From: Rehmannia glutinosa
Lineage: Eukaryota; Streptophyta; Magnoliopsida; Lamiales; Orobanchaceae
Length of the DNA: 64,000 nucleotides
Reading direction: 5' to 3'
Assembly: GCA_016081115.2 (NCBI GenBank)
Contig: CM071935.1
Location: 50,764,680 to 50,828,679 of the forward strand
Shown piece by piece: positions 11,986 to 22,562 of this stretch. A program made the translations under genes and the position numbers. Every line of letters begins with the position of its first letter. The stretch's first letter is position 1. The notes beneath the pieces are model-generated. The model was given only the letters and a program-made list of their open reading frames with translations. It did no database searches and was not told where the DNA came from.

Positions 11986-13044
11986 AACAAGGAAATAGTA
12001 CATCCTTTGTTCTGAATGATGATGGCAGTTTAACGATCAACAATCGACTTTGTGTTCCTGATGTTGATGGCTTAAGGCATGAGATAATGGAAGAGGCTCA
12101 TACTGCACCATATGCCATGCACCCAGGTAGTACAATGTATCAAACCTTAAAAAGCCATTATTGGTGGCCCAGAATGAAGAAAGATGTAGCTGAGTATGTT
12201 TCAAAATATTTAACTTGCCAGCAGATTAAAGCGGAACATCAGGCACCAGTAGGTAAATTGCATCCACTACATATTCCTGTTTGGAAATGGGATCGTATCA
12301 CTATGGATTTCCTTTACGGTCTGCCTGTGACACCTAGGAAAAATGATGCAGTTTGGGTTATTGTTGATCGACTAGCAAAGTCAGCTCACTTTTTTACCAT
12401 TTAGATGGGGTTCTACTCTCGAAAATCTGGCAAAAAGATAAGTGAATGAGATTGTCAGATTACATGGTGTACCCTTGTCTATTGTTTCAGATCGCGATCC
12501 TCGTTTTACGTCTAGATTTTGGGGTAGCTTACAACAAGAATTTGGTACTAAATTACATTTTAGTACAACATTTCATCCACAAACAGATGGGCAATCAGAA
12601 AGAACTATTCAGACTCTCGAGGATATGCTTCGTGCTTGTATTCTTGAATTTAAAGGTTCTTGGGATGAATATATTGCGTTGATGGAATTTGCATATAATA
12701 ATCAACATCATAGCAGCATTGGTATGGCGCCTTATGAAGCATTATATGGTAGGAAATGCAGGAGTCCAGTATGTTGGGATGAAGAGGGAATACGATTACT
12801 GGAAGGTCCAAATTTGATTCAAGACACAGTTGAAAAAGTGAAAATAGTTAAAAGTCGATTAAAAGCAGCTCAAGATAGGCAAAAACGTTATATTGATCAA
12901 CATAGGCGAGAAATGGAATATGATGTTGGTGAAAAAGTATTTCTTCGTGTTTCCCCTTGGAAGGGTATTCTCAAATTTCGAAAGAAAGGTAAACTGAGTC
13001 CTTGTTATATCGGGGGGAGAATTTTCATAATCCGAAATTTTTAA
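11970..13044 (+). pseudogene. integrase of the Tekay-like element, C-terminally truncated
   Basis: The zinc-binding HHCC region is at about 12090-12240, but its first Cys is replaced by Tyr (YLTCQQIKAEH), which should damage zinc binding. The catalytic core shows MDFLYGLP, then a frameshift near 12404, then SDRDPRFTSRFW and the Glu in DGQSERTIQ, so the D-D-E triad is readable across the shift. The GPF/GPY-like end stops at KLSPCYIG. The coding frame then runs straight into a purine tract and LTR-like sequence, so the last part of the integrase, including any chromodomain, is deleted. Confidence 0.88.
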
Positions 13045-13055
13045 GGGGGGAGAAT
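13013..13055 (+). other. polypurine tract, duplicated with the LTR tip
   Basis: AAGGGGGGAGAA at 13043-13054 directly precedes the right LTR and would prime plus-strand DNA. The same block, GGGGGGAGAATTTTCATAA, occurs about 33 bases upstream starting near 13013. The purine tract plus the first LTR bases are therefore present twice in tandem. Confidence 0.75.
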
Positions 13056-15380
13056 TTTCATAACCCGAAATTTTACAATTTAATTATCATAATTACATGC
13101 ACGTTAGACATCTCATATTCACGTTGGATTGCATGTGAATACACCAGTGACGGTCATATATTAACCTTATATATGTATAAGATTATGGTTAATATATTAT
13201 TTGAATATATATATATATAGATATAAGTGTAATAATATAAGAATATTGTCAAGAAATAGTGGGGGTAGAATTACTTGTAAAAGAAGAATATTAGACACAT
13301 ATAATGTGTGTATATATACATAGATAGCGCACACACACATAATATTAATATAATATATACATAGATATTTCATAGCCATATTAATATTGTCATATTTATC
13401 TAATGGTTGAACTTATGGATATGCCCACTTAAAGCTAAACACACACACATGCAGACATCTGGCCCTATATACATATGTGTAACTTTCACATTAATAGGAA
13501 ATTAACTAATGGACAATAGATATACCTATATATGGGCACATACATATATAATATTTATTAATGTGTATATTAGTACTACTTGTCACCACCTTATATCTTG
13601 ATGTCTTAACAAATAAGAAAATGAACAAATATATTTAATGAGATAAGAAACAAAACACACACACACAACACATAATCGCAAATCGACGGGTTCTAATTAA
13701 AGCAATCGAGTAAGACTTCTTCTATAAATTCTTTTAATAAGGTAATATGTATATATACCGATGTCGTTTCAATTCACATGTTGAACATTAAAATTTAAAT
13801 ATCTCGTTATCTGATTGTAATATAGTTAAATTTGAAGGTGGTAAATATGAATTTTAAGGATTGTGAGCTCAAGATTTCTCCTTATGCAGTTCGATAAATA
13901 AACTTTGCAAAATCATAAAGAAATTATAAAATGGTTCATTATATTGCTTCTTAATTCTTTTTCTAATTGCAGTTTGGAAGAAAAAAAGAAGAAGGGGGGG
14001 ATAACACAACAATGTATGAATTAATTATTTCAACCCATATTATATGTATGTATCTATTCAAAACTTAATATAACAAATATGAGAGTGATGTATTCTTCAA
14101 ATTCAGTTTGGCCTGAATTGCAAGCCTCAATGCTTAAATAGTTAATAGAATTGAAGAGGTTCTTGTGATTTATTTTCTTATGGTAAATTTGTTAAATGAA
14201 TTTTATAAATTAACTTCCCCCATTATTACAGATCAGATACACATGACATCATGAAGTGCTAAATATATGGTACTGAATTTGGTATCTCATTTTGAATACA
14301 TTGATAGGTCAAAATCCCGACGCAGGAGCAAACATGATCGATTAGATAAAATCATTGGAAAAAAAAGAGAGAGAGACATACCACTTGTGAGTATAATCTT
14401 TTAGCTTGTTATTTGACTTGTGTGATTATATGATTAATGCGTTGGAATGAATTATTTACGTATTTGGCTACAATGATTAGTAGCTTATTGTGCCCTAATG
14501 TGAATTGCATGATTCTCTATGGTGATATTGTGATGAAATTGAGATATATGATCTCTATGTGATGGCATTGAAATGGAATTGAGATATGTGATCTCCAATG
14601 ATGTTATTGATATGGAAATGAGATATGCGATCTTTACTGATGTTATTGATACGGAAAGGAAACATGTGATTATAGAAATGCATTCATCAGAGATTAATGG
14701 ATTCGGTTATGGCCACTAATGACCTTGAATCACAGAATTACAGTCATCCAAAATTCCTGGATTACAGAGTACCATACGGCCACTCCGAGTTCACTAAACT
14801 CTACGTGAAATAAAGAATTACAGAGTGTCATGGCCATCTTCGTGATCACGATTTCTTCTTGGTATTATCTGGCCCATAACAGTAAAAGAATATAATTAAG
14901 CACGTGCATTTATATGTTTATGTATGATATGATCAAAGGATGTGAAATGAGTGTGATAATGTGCTTGTGTGATGTTAAATAACTTGTTATTGGATTATAC
15001 TTGCTGAGCTTGCAACTCACCAAATGCAATGTTGCCAATTTTTAGTTGTTGTAGACAAAAGTTGATCTGCGAGGTGTGACAGAAGTTAAATCATGGATCA
15101 AAGGTCGGCCGGCTGGATTTTCATCCTTCTCCCTCAGCTCATCATTTGCATATCATATAGGGAGTTTTATTTTGATTTGTACATAAAAGGGCATGGTCGT
15201 TAATGTCCTGTAATATCGATAAGCGTACTTGTTTGAATAACCGTTGTTAAATCTTTTAAGTAAATGCTTCCGCTTGCACAGAAAAGGGTTATAGCTGATG
15301 ATTAACATACTAATCTTATGCGTAATGCAACCATAGTTTTATGTTATATAAATACGTGTTACAAGGGTAAGGGTGTTACA
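13056..15380 (+). repeat. right LTR of the Tekay-like gypsy element
   Basis: This 2325-bp LTR begins TTTCATAACCCG and ends GTGTTACA, followed by the target duplication TGATG. It aligns with 4833-8697 over its whole length and lacks the CACTA-like insertion, so the transposon jumped in after the gypsy element integrated. Many scattered substitutions separate the two LTRs, which suggests an old insertion. I see no coding potential in it. Confidence 0.9.
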
Positions 15381-15385
15381 TGATG

Positions 15386-17769
15386 GCTCGCAGGGAAATG
15401 GCGATGAAGCTGGGAATTTGGGCACCCAAGCCAAGCCAACCCCTAATAAAGGTGTTAACACAACAGCCCCTGTGGTTGTACACTCAGAGGGAAAAGCCGC
15501 GTCTTAGGATCAGAGTGACCCCATCATCATTCACTCAACTGGTGCGCCAGCTGAGGGGGAAACTCTCTCCACCACAGTTGGGTTGGAGGTTATTGTGGGA
15601 GACAAACCAATGTAGTTAGGAGGCGACATTAAGAAAAACATAGAAGAGCAGAGTGACATTAACGACGCTGAAACAGTTAAGTCTGTTTCAGCTGAGATGT
15701 CAGTTGCATTGAAGGCCGACAACGCTGCTGCCGCAGCTGAGGCAAAGGATGGTGAAGCCCTGGAAGTTAACACTCTGGGCCCTGAAAGTGCAATCCAAGG
15801 AGTTGAGACTCCGATGGATGCCAATGTCCAAGACCCTAAGATAACTATGTCTGTCGAAGGGATAATTGAAGACCCTTAGACAGTTGAGACAATCGAAGGG
15901 AATGAAGAAGGCTTTGCAGTAGTGGATACTACTGGGGGTATTGAAGGCCAACGGGAGGTTGAGACTTCCCTTGGTAAGGGTACAAGTGATCAGAACATTC
16001 CACAGATTGAAGGCGCTGATGCAGAAAAGGTGATAAGCGCTCTTCATAACTACCAAGACAATATAGATACTTCATTTCTGGGATCGGAGGATGAAGCTGA
16101 GTCCACTCTTCATGAAAATCCAGCATCGTACACAACAAAAGATGTGCTCAAAACCCGGAGCCAAGTTAGAGAGAAGACGGCTCTTATGAGGTTTAATTTC
16201 AATGATGAGCCAACATCTCAGGTCTCATAATCCTCCTATGATGCTGATGATACAACTGATGAACAGGTTATTCATTTAGAAGAAAACACTTAAATCGAAA
16301 ATGCTTTAAGACAGTTGAGGCTCAGTCAGCTGAGCAAATACCAATAAATACTCTAGCTACGAAAAAGTCAGCTGCGTAGGCTTCCACAGCTGCAGCAGTA
16401 ACGACTCCTTCAGCTCTGTCACAGGCTCCCACAGTTGTGACACCTGCCAATGAAGCTGCCGCAGCTGAGGCACATCGAGTTGGTTCTACTCATCAAGAAC
16501 AAGGGAAGGCTCCACAAGCAAAATACTCGGATATCCCATTTGTTCGAGGTGATGTTTTTGAGGAAGAATTTCCGTTCACCGTTGAATTTCCAGAATTAGA
16601 AGCTGAATCTGCTAGAGAAATAAGGAAATACACAGTGCGAGAAGAGCCAGTCATCCCCTTAGATACGATTGTTGCAATGGATTTTGATTTTGATGTAGAA
16701 TGGCCAGCAGCCGAGTCAGCCTCAGCAGCTGAGTTCCGTAATGCCTTCAAGACTATTTGTGAAGGGAATGAGAAGATGGAATGCCATCAAGCATCTTTGG
16801 ACCTCAGACTGGACAATCGTGATGCCACCCTCACAACTGATTTGAGAGGGATTGTAGTGCCCATCATGGAATGGGTTGCGCAGCAGGCAACTATGATATC
16901 CGAGCAAGTCCACCACTTCAAGGCGTTATTTGCGAAAATGTTATTATGGAGTGCGGATAATTCAATGTACCAACAACGGATGAAGGTGTATGTTGCGAGA
17001 ATTAAACAATCCCATAAGTCGGATATGGAGCTGCTGCAACATTTCCGAAAGAATGAAATTGCCAGGCTCGAGAACAACGTGAATGAGAAATTCAGTCTTC
17101 TCATGGCTGAAATGAAGATCGTAATAGCTGAGTCTAAGGCCACATGCTCAGAATTTCGAAAGGCGTATGATGCAGCAGACTCCAATCATAACTCAACGAA
17201 TAGCCGACTGAACTTCATTCTCAGTGGCTTGTTCCCTGGGATACCTTTTTCTTTTGGTGATGATGCCAAAAAGGGGGATGAGGAGTCCCTTAAGGGATTG
17301 AAGGAAGAGAAAATGAAGAAAGGAGGTGACAAAGCTGAGGGGGAAAGAAGTTCGAAGGATTTAAAGTTGATGTACAGCTGAAACCACTCAGCTAGGTCAA
17401 GTCACAACTGATATTCTTAGCAAGCTACCCTTGAACTTACCAATTGAAAAGGCTTAAATGGCCATGAAAGATAAGAGAAAGGTCATCGAAGCTGCATTTG
17501 AGAAGGTAGCTGAGAATACGTCAACACGAGTGGAGGAACTCATGAAACAACATGGTGGTCTCCCAGCTGGATTAGACAATGCCATGATAGAGCCCCCCAG
17601 AGAAGTAATGCCAGATGCCGGATCTGAGCCCAAATCTATGGAAATAGGTCAAACCTTGGAAGCTGAAGGCTATTTCGAAGGAATGACCTTTGAGTTATGC
17701 AGCACGACTGAGAAGTAGCAGAGTACTAGCAATCACTCAGTTGAAAAATCCAAGGCTCCTGTGCAGTAT
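15386..17769 (+). pseudogene. ORF3 of copy A, segment 2 (acidic linker and coiled-coil part)
   Basis: This is the continuation of the third ORF after the gypsy insertion. The first part (15386-16430) is rich in Glu, Ala and Thr with repeated VETxE-type words and several stops. A 314-codon open stretch at 16437-17381 carries DFDFDVEWPAAES, then a long alpha-helical, coiled-coil-like part with LRLDNRDATLTTDLRG and NVNEKFSLLMAEMK. A shorter open stretch follows at 17458-17718. The same order is found in copies B and C. It resembles a long structural or scaffold protein more than an enzyme; the function is unknown. The solo LTR at about 17770 cuts it again. Confidence 0.65.
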
Positions 17770-20276
17770 TGTAATATCCGAGATTTTATTTATGCCTTTT
17801 ATCAAGGATTGTGAATTTTTAGATTTTAGTTAGTTTTTATTTAAGGGCTATATTATTAAATCCAAGCCCAATTCTCCAGTCAAATATTTATTTACCCAAG
17901 TCCAATTTTAAGCCAGGCTCAATTTCAGGCAAAACTCTAATTAATTTAAGCCCAAACGTGAGCCTAGCCCATTATTTAATTTTAAGCTACTAACTATCCT
18001 ACTCCAAATAGGATTCTAGATTTCCATTCCCACAAATCTGTTAAAAATTGTACCCCAGCTTTATCGTTCAAGACCCCAAGTTTATCAGAATTAAAATCCC
18101 ACTTTATCTCCAAATCAGATCTTTCCTAAGAGTCCTATTATTTCAAATGTTCTGCTCTTCTTGATCTCTGCTACTTTCATTTCTAGCAACTTAATCATAC
18201 TTCAAAAAAAGGGGGGTACAATTTCCTTCCTTTCTATTCCACCGTCCTTACACACCGAACCACCCCAAACCACAAACCGCCAGATTTTCGAACGCCCAAA
18301 TTCTCCATCCAAACCATAGCCACCACAAATCTCACTAGAAAAATCCAATATTGAACCAGCTCCAAAACCAGTCCGCCCAAACAATCACCAATCAAGCCAC
18401 CACCCACAAAATTCGCCAAAAACTCGAACATCGAAGGTTTCACCCAAACCCGATTACCAGAAATCCAAATATGCCACTGCCCAAGATCTGAACCCACGAA
18501 TTTGCCCCAAGTCAGCCTGAAACTAACGAAGTTCCGTGGAAACCGCTTGTCGGTGCTGCCGCGCCATGTTATCGCTGCTGTTGATGGGAATTACATAACA
18601 AAAGAAAAAAAAAGGTCGGGGATGGGTGACTAAAACAGAGAAGTATGGAGGAAGAACTAGGAGAAGAAAAGAAGAAGAAAAGAAAAAGAAAAATGAGGGT
18701 GAATGAGGTTGTAGACCAAAAAGGAAAGAAAGGAGAAAAATTGAGAGAGGAGGTGAGGTGGTTAGCTGTTCACGAGAAGTTGGGGAAAAGGGAAGAAAGA
18801 AAGAAAGAAGAAAGAAAGGGAGAAGAGAGTGGGGGGGTGTGGGCTGGTACAAACAGTGAGAAAGAAAAGAAAAGTGGGAAAGGAAAAAGAAAAAAAAAGA
18901 AGAAAGAGAGAGGGAGAAAGGGGTATACGAATGGGGGAGAAGGAAAAAGGGGAATTGAGTAATTCAGGGAGGATCTGCTTTTTGGGATTTAATCTTCTCA
19001 ATTGAGGGTGCTATATTTAGGTTCCGTGTCCAATTTTTCCAAAAATCACATATTGCCCCAACTAGATTTCTAATACTTCAAAATCAGTCCATTTCTTTAC
19101 CATAAAATCGACCGATTCATATTTTGATCAAACAAATTCCAAAATTTTGATCATCAAATCCAATTTACTCTAATCTTATTATTTTGATCATCGAGGTTTT
19201 GACTAGTATTATATTCCTATGGTTATGCGATTTATCGAGCGAGTATTAGGCGTGCTTGCATCCGACACTTTTAAGTTCTACTTATTTTTCAAGCTACGTT
19301 CAAGGTGGGTTTTATTTTCTAAACTATATTGTCATTGTTAAATGCTTAAGATTATTTTGCATGAATGTGTAGTACAGTTGCTTAGGCCCCATGCGCCAAG
19401 CACTCAAGAGGTCCGGGGTCGATGTATCCCTCAGGTGGAACCCCTACAATGGAACCCATGTCTATGTCTATGAGTTTTCAAAAGATCTATGCTATATCCT
19501 ATTGGATTGTATTTGCATGCTATGTGAGATATATGTGTATTTAGCTTGGACAATTTTAACTCCACTGAGCTGTGTCGCTCACCCCAATTATAATCAAACT
19601 TTTCAGGTTAAAGAGTCGGCGATGGTTATTGGCAGTGGATAATGGTGATGGCCTATGAAACTGTTGGAGTAACATTTTTTTATTTTTAAATGTTGTTTTT
19701 CAATTGAATACTAAATCGATAAACAAATCATTATTTTCCAAGTATTTACCTACGATGCGAGACTTTGTGTGATATTGATTGGTGTTGAGAACGAATGTTC
19801 AGTTTCTAGGAAATTTTTGAATTGAGAAAATAAATGTTGAATTTCTTTTGATTTTCTAAGTTTATTTATGTAATTAGACAAAAAGGGATATTTTGTTTTA
19901 TATAAATTAGTAAATGAGCGGATTTCTTAGAAATAAATGAATATATGAATTTTCTACACTTTATAATTTCCTTCCACTGTTGCTATTGAATTTTGAATGA
20001 AATATATTTACATGCCTATTTTCCTTTATAAATAAATGTATGTACTCGATTTTTTTCAAAGTCTTTCACTGTCGAATGGTATGTTAGAATTATATGTATA
20101 TGACAAATTTTATTCAAATTATTTTATGCGATTGTTTCCACTGTAATTATTATTCTTTTGAAAATTAAATGGCTCTCTATAACGAGTTGTCTTTCTCGTG
20201 TTTCTTATGTAAAAAAAATATATGGTAAAATGATTATTTGCACACGTTTTATAGTTTAAAATTTCAGGGCGTTATA
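17770..20276 (+). mobile_element. solo LTR (about 2.5 kb), gypsy-like, nested in ORF3 of copy A
   Basis: The insertion begins TGTAATATCCGAG and ends GGGCGTTATA. GTATT at 17766-17770 is repeated at 20277-20281, and copy B near 32,470 shows the uninterrupted sequence. The boundary is ambiguous by one base. There is no gag or pol inside, so a solo LTR left by LTR-LTR recombination fits best. The word CCACTGAGCTGTGTCGCTC near 19563 resembles one in the Tekay-like LTRs and suggests a related gypsy family in plus orientation. A purine-rich tract occupies about 18640-18960. Reading frames over that tract (Lys/Glu-rich on one strand, Ser/Phe-rich on the other) are composition artefacts. Confidence 0.75.
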
Positions 20277-20281
20277 GTATT

Positions 20282-20700
20282 CTCTCAGAGGAAGAGGAGC
20301 AGAGTGAAGAAAGGGATGACAAAGTGGCACTAGAAGAAGTTCTCAATCACGGCCAAGGCCAAAAGATGTCATTTTTGTGGATCCTTAGAAAAGGGGAATC
20401 ACATACTGGGTCGGGCATGACCATCTTGCGAATTATAAGTTGCGCGTAAAATTGAAGAAGCCAAGAAAATAATGGCAGAAGAAAGCGCTAGAGCAACTCA
20501 CGAATGGGAAGAACGACAGCGAAGGGATGACCCTGCTGCAAAGCGAGCGTATGAGAAAAAGAAAAGGGAAGAAGATGAGAAGAAGAGAAAAAAAGGCTGA
20601 TGATGAAAATCGCAGAAGAGCTGAAGAAGAGAGAGGAAGGAAGCATCAAAGGTATTGAAGTGTGCTGCGAACCCCTTCGTGTATTTTTGTGTAAATACAT
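20282..20700 (+). pseudogene. ORF3 of copy A, segment 3 (charged C-terminus)
   Basis: After the solo LTR the third ORF continues with the C-terminal tail, which includes an ITYWVGHD-like motif and a long Lys/Arg/Glu-rich end (around 20,470-20,650). Matching sequence lies at 46449-46747 in copy B and 44,250-44,642 in copy C. The exact stop cannot be fixed because of frame breaks, so the end given is approximate. Confidence 0.55.
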
Positions 20701-20950
20701 TTCAATGTAATTCATCTGTAATAAGCTCTGTAAATTTCTTTGTAACTTAGCTTAGATACATTATGTACTGATGTATATGTATAGAGCTTTGTATAGGAAA
20801 ATCTCTGTAAACAGCTTTGTAAAGAAAAATAATGCTATGATCAATAAAATGATTCATTCAAGCATACATTCTTTGTTACTGCACTGCTCGTATATCTTTT
20901 TGTTATTTCCTTATTTATTTAAGTTTTGGCATCATCAAAAAAGGGGAAAT
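20701..20950 (+). other. 3' untranslated spacer and polypurine tract, copy A
   Basis: This AT-rich spacer contains repeated CTGTAAA words and ends in AAAAAAGGGGAAAT (20937-20950), immediately before the LTR start TGTTAGG. A purine tract next to TGTT is the usual plus-strand primer site in this lineage. The spacer matches 52488-52770 of copy B. Confidence 0.7.
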
Positions 20951-22435
20951 TGTTAGGAAATTTATTTTATATATTTTGATGATACCATGTAAAACTTAAA
21001 CTAGGAAGTTGGAACCCCATTTTCCTTGTTATTTGTATTGTAAAAGATAGGGCTGAAAAAGTTGAGTCAAGTCAGCTATGTCAAGGATTACAAGAAGTCA
21101 ATTGCGGACTATGCGAAAACTCTATTGTGTGTCAGCTGAGTAATGCCATGAAGGAAGACAAGAACTCGACTGAAAGAGAGTCAACTGTGGAACAACTGTA
21201 AGAAGCGTCAGTCAAGTCAACTCAAGAAGCTAAGTCTACAAGTTAAAGCAACAATTGAGTCAATCTAATGATTGGAGCAGACTCAAGTCACTTGGGGTAA
21301 AGGCAACAGTGTAGTCAAGACAACTGACTTTGATCCATTGATTAAAGTCAAGAATATTACTCAATATAGTAATATGTCAAAGATGCCACGTCTAAAGTGT
21401 TTGTCCTTGAATTATGCAAAAGGAATGAACCAATTGGAAACATTGCACCTTATGTCAGATGCCTGCAAATGCTGAAATGCCATTAATACGAGGAAAGGTC
21501 AACATCACCAAGGATGCAGACCAAGACAAGACAAGCCAATGAACACAAGTGACATTTGGAGTTAGCCTATCTCTTCCATAAGCAAAATTTCAAAAGGACA
21601 TTATAAAAGGCTGAGGAAGCTATTCAGAAAAAAAAACCTTGCACACATGAGAAATCAAGCAATATTCAAGCATTTAACCTGCAATTCTCTAAAAGATTAT
21701 CAGGATGCTCCTAAAGCCTGAAACTCGAAGAAACTCGATCCAACACAGACTGTGAAGGAGAGACAACTTAAAACTTTTGAAGAGGAAACTTTCGAAGAAA
21801 CCAAAGGGGTCTACTTTCCAAGTTAGGATTGTAGGAATGTCCAAGGACTAACCATTATCAAGTTTGTTGGAAGGCTTCGTGATCAAATCTAAGAACTTGA
21901 GAACTTGAGAAGTGAGCTGAAGTAGCAAGGGAGCTGCCCTGTCAAGGATGTATCCAGGTTGTTCACCGCTTTGTAAACTGATCTATTACATAGTGGATTC
22001 CTCCAGGACTTGGAGAAGAGAGGATTAGAAAATTTACCCCATCTTCGAACCTCTATAAAATATTTGTGTTATTTACTTTTAGTACAATTACTTTCCTGCA
22101 TATTTCATTTATATCTACTGTTAGTATTAAATTTGCTATCCAACTAATTAATAACCAATTGCTAAAAATCAAGAGTTAAAAACAAGCTTAAAACTAAACA
22201 AAATGTGTTAAGTCTTCTGCTGTTAGAAACCAATCATCCATGTTAAGTATTTGGCTTGAGCAGCCGAGTTATACTATCAATAGCTCTATCGAGTTTGTTG
22301 AGTGGGTAACTTAGCAGTCCATCAAGGACACATCTATTTGAGTCAACTCTGTTAAATAATTTTAAAGGACTAAAATCGAAAATTTGGTAAGGTTTAGACA
22401 ACCCCCCCTTCTAAACCTTACTTCACACCCCAACA
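20951..22435 (+). repeat. LTR shared by Sirevirus-like copies A and B
   Basis: The 1485-bp LTR starts TGTTAGG after the polypurine tract of copy A and ends CCCCAACA before the PBS of copy B, so it serves as both 3' and 5' LTR. It resembles 52771-54312 more closely than the copy C LTRs. The TATA box CTATAAAA is at about 22053-22060. Eight AGTCAA words (the reverse of the W-box core TTGACT) lie between 21065 and 21352, upstream of the TATA box. It lacks the TTGGGTCC-like block found near the end of the other LTRs. Confidence 0.88.
21065..21352 (+). promoter_or_regulatory. cluster of W-box-like AGTCAA motifs in the LTR
   Basis: Eight AGTCAA words occur in under 300 bp of the LTR promoter region. 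The complement TTGACT matches the W-box core TTGACY bound by WRKY factors, which mediate defence and stress responses in plants. Stress-driven plant copia LTRs with such sites are known. Binding here is an inference from the sequence alone. Confidence 0.4.
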
Positions 22436-22437
22436 AG

Positions 22438-22449
22438 TGGTATCAGAGC
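22438..22449 (+). other. primer binding site, tRNA-iMet type (copy B)
   Basis: TGGTATCAGAGC lies two bases after the LTR end CAACA. This is the canonical initiator Met tRNA complement used by Ty1/copia elements. Confidence 0.9.
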
Positions 22450-22562
22450 GGTTGGTTCATTGAGCCTTCCGCACTGGTTAGTGAACTAGATCTCTATCAT
22501 TTCAAAAAGTTTTTAAACACTTGTGCTTCAAATTCTTTCACTTTTCAAGCAAAGTTATGATC

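Larger units (their letters stand above)
4833..15380 (+). mobile_element. complete Ty3/gypsy element, Tekay/Del-like, nested in ORF3 of copy A
   Basis: The element has two LTRs of about 2.3 kb, a PBS of initiator-Met type, gag, protease, RT, RNase H, integrase and a polypurine tract. A perfect 5-bp target duplication TGATG lies at 4828-4832 and 15381-15385, and the flanks join to restore continuity with the copy C third ORF near 41,880-41,970. The left LTR is longer only because it carries the CACTA-like element at 5973-7527. The double zinc-knuckle gag, the FIDD RT box and the long LTRs suggest the Tekay/Del chromovirus group, but the integrase tail where a chromodomain would sit is missing. 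The element cannot be autonomous because of four or more stops or shifts. Confidence 0.93.
1..22435 (+). mobile_element. Sirevirus-like Ty1/copia element, copy A (5' truncated by window)
   Basis: This is the 3' part of a Ty1/copia element that begins upstream of the window. It enters inside the integrase core and continues through reverse transcriptase, RNase H, a spacer, a third ORF, a polypurine tract and a 3' LTR. Two younger elements split its third ORF: a gypsy element at 4833-15380 and a solo LTR at about 17770-20276. Removing both restores co-linearity with copies B and C. The order pol-ORF3-LTR, the D-x-K-S-A-F-L-N-G and Y-V-D-D-I-I-F-G motifs and the polypurine tract abutting a TGTTAGG LTR start are typical of the Sirevirus lineage. 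Stops and frameshifts make it non-functional. Its 3' LTR is also the 5' LTR of copy B. Confidence 0.85.

Noticed and set aside
18645..18962. 105-codon Lys/Glu-rich plus-strand frame and Ser/Phe-rich minus-strand frames
   Set aside because: They result from the purine tract of the solo LTR and have no domain or conservation.
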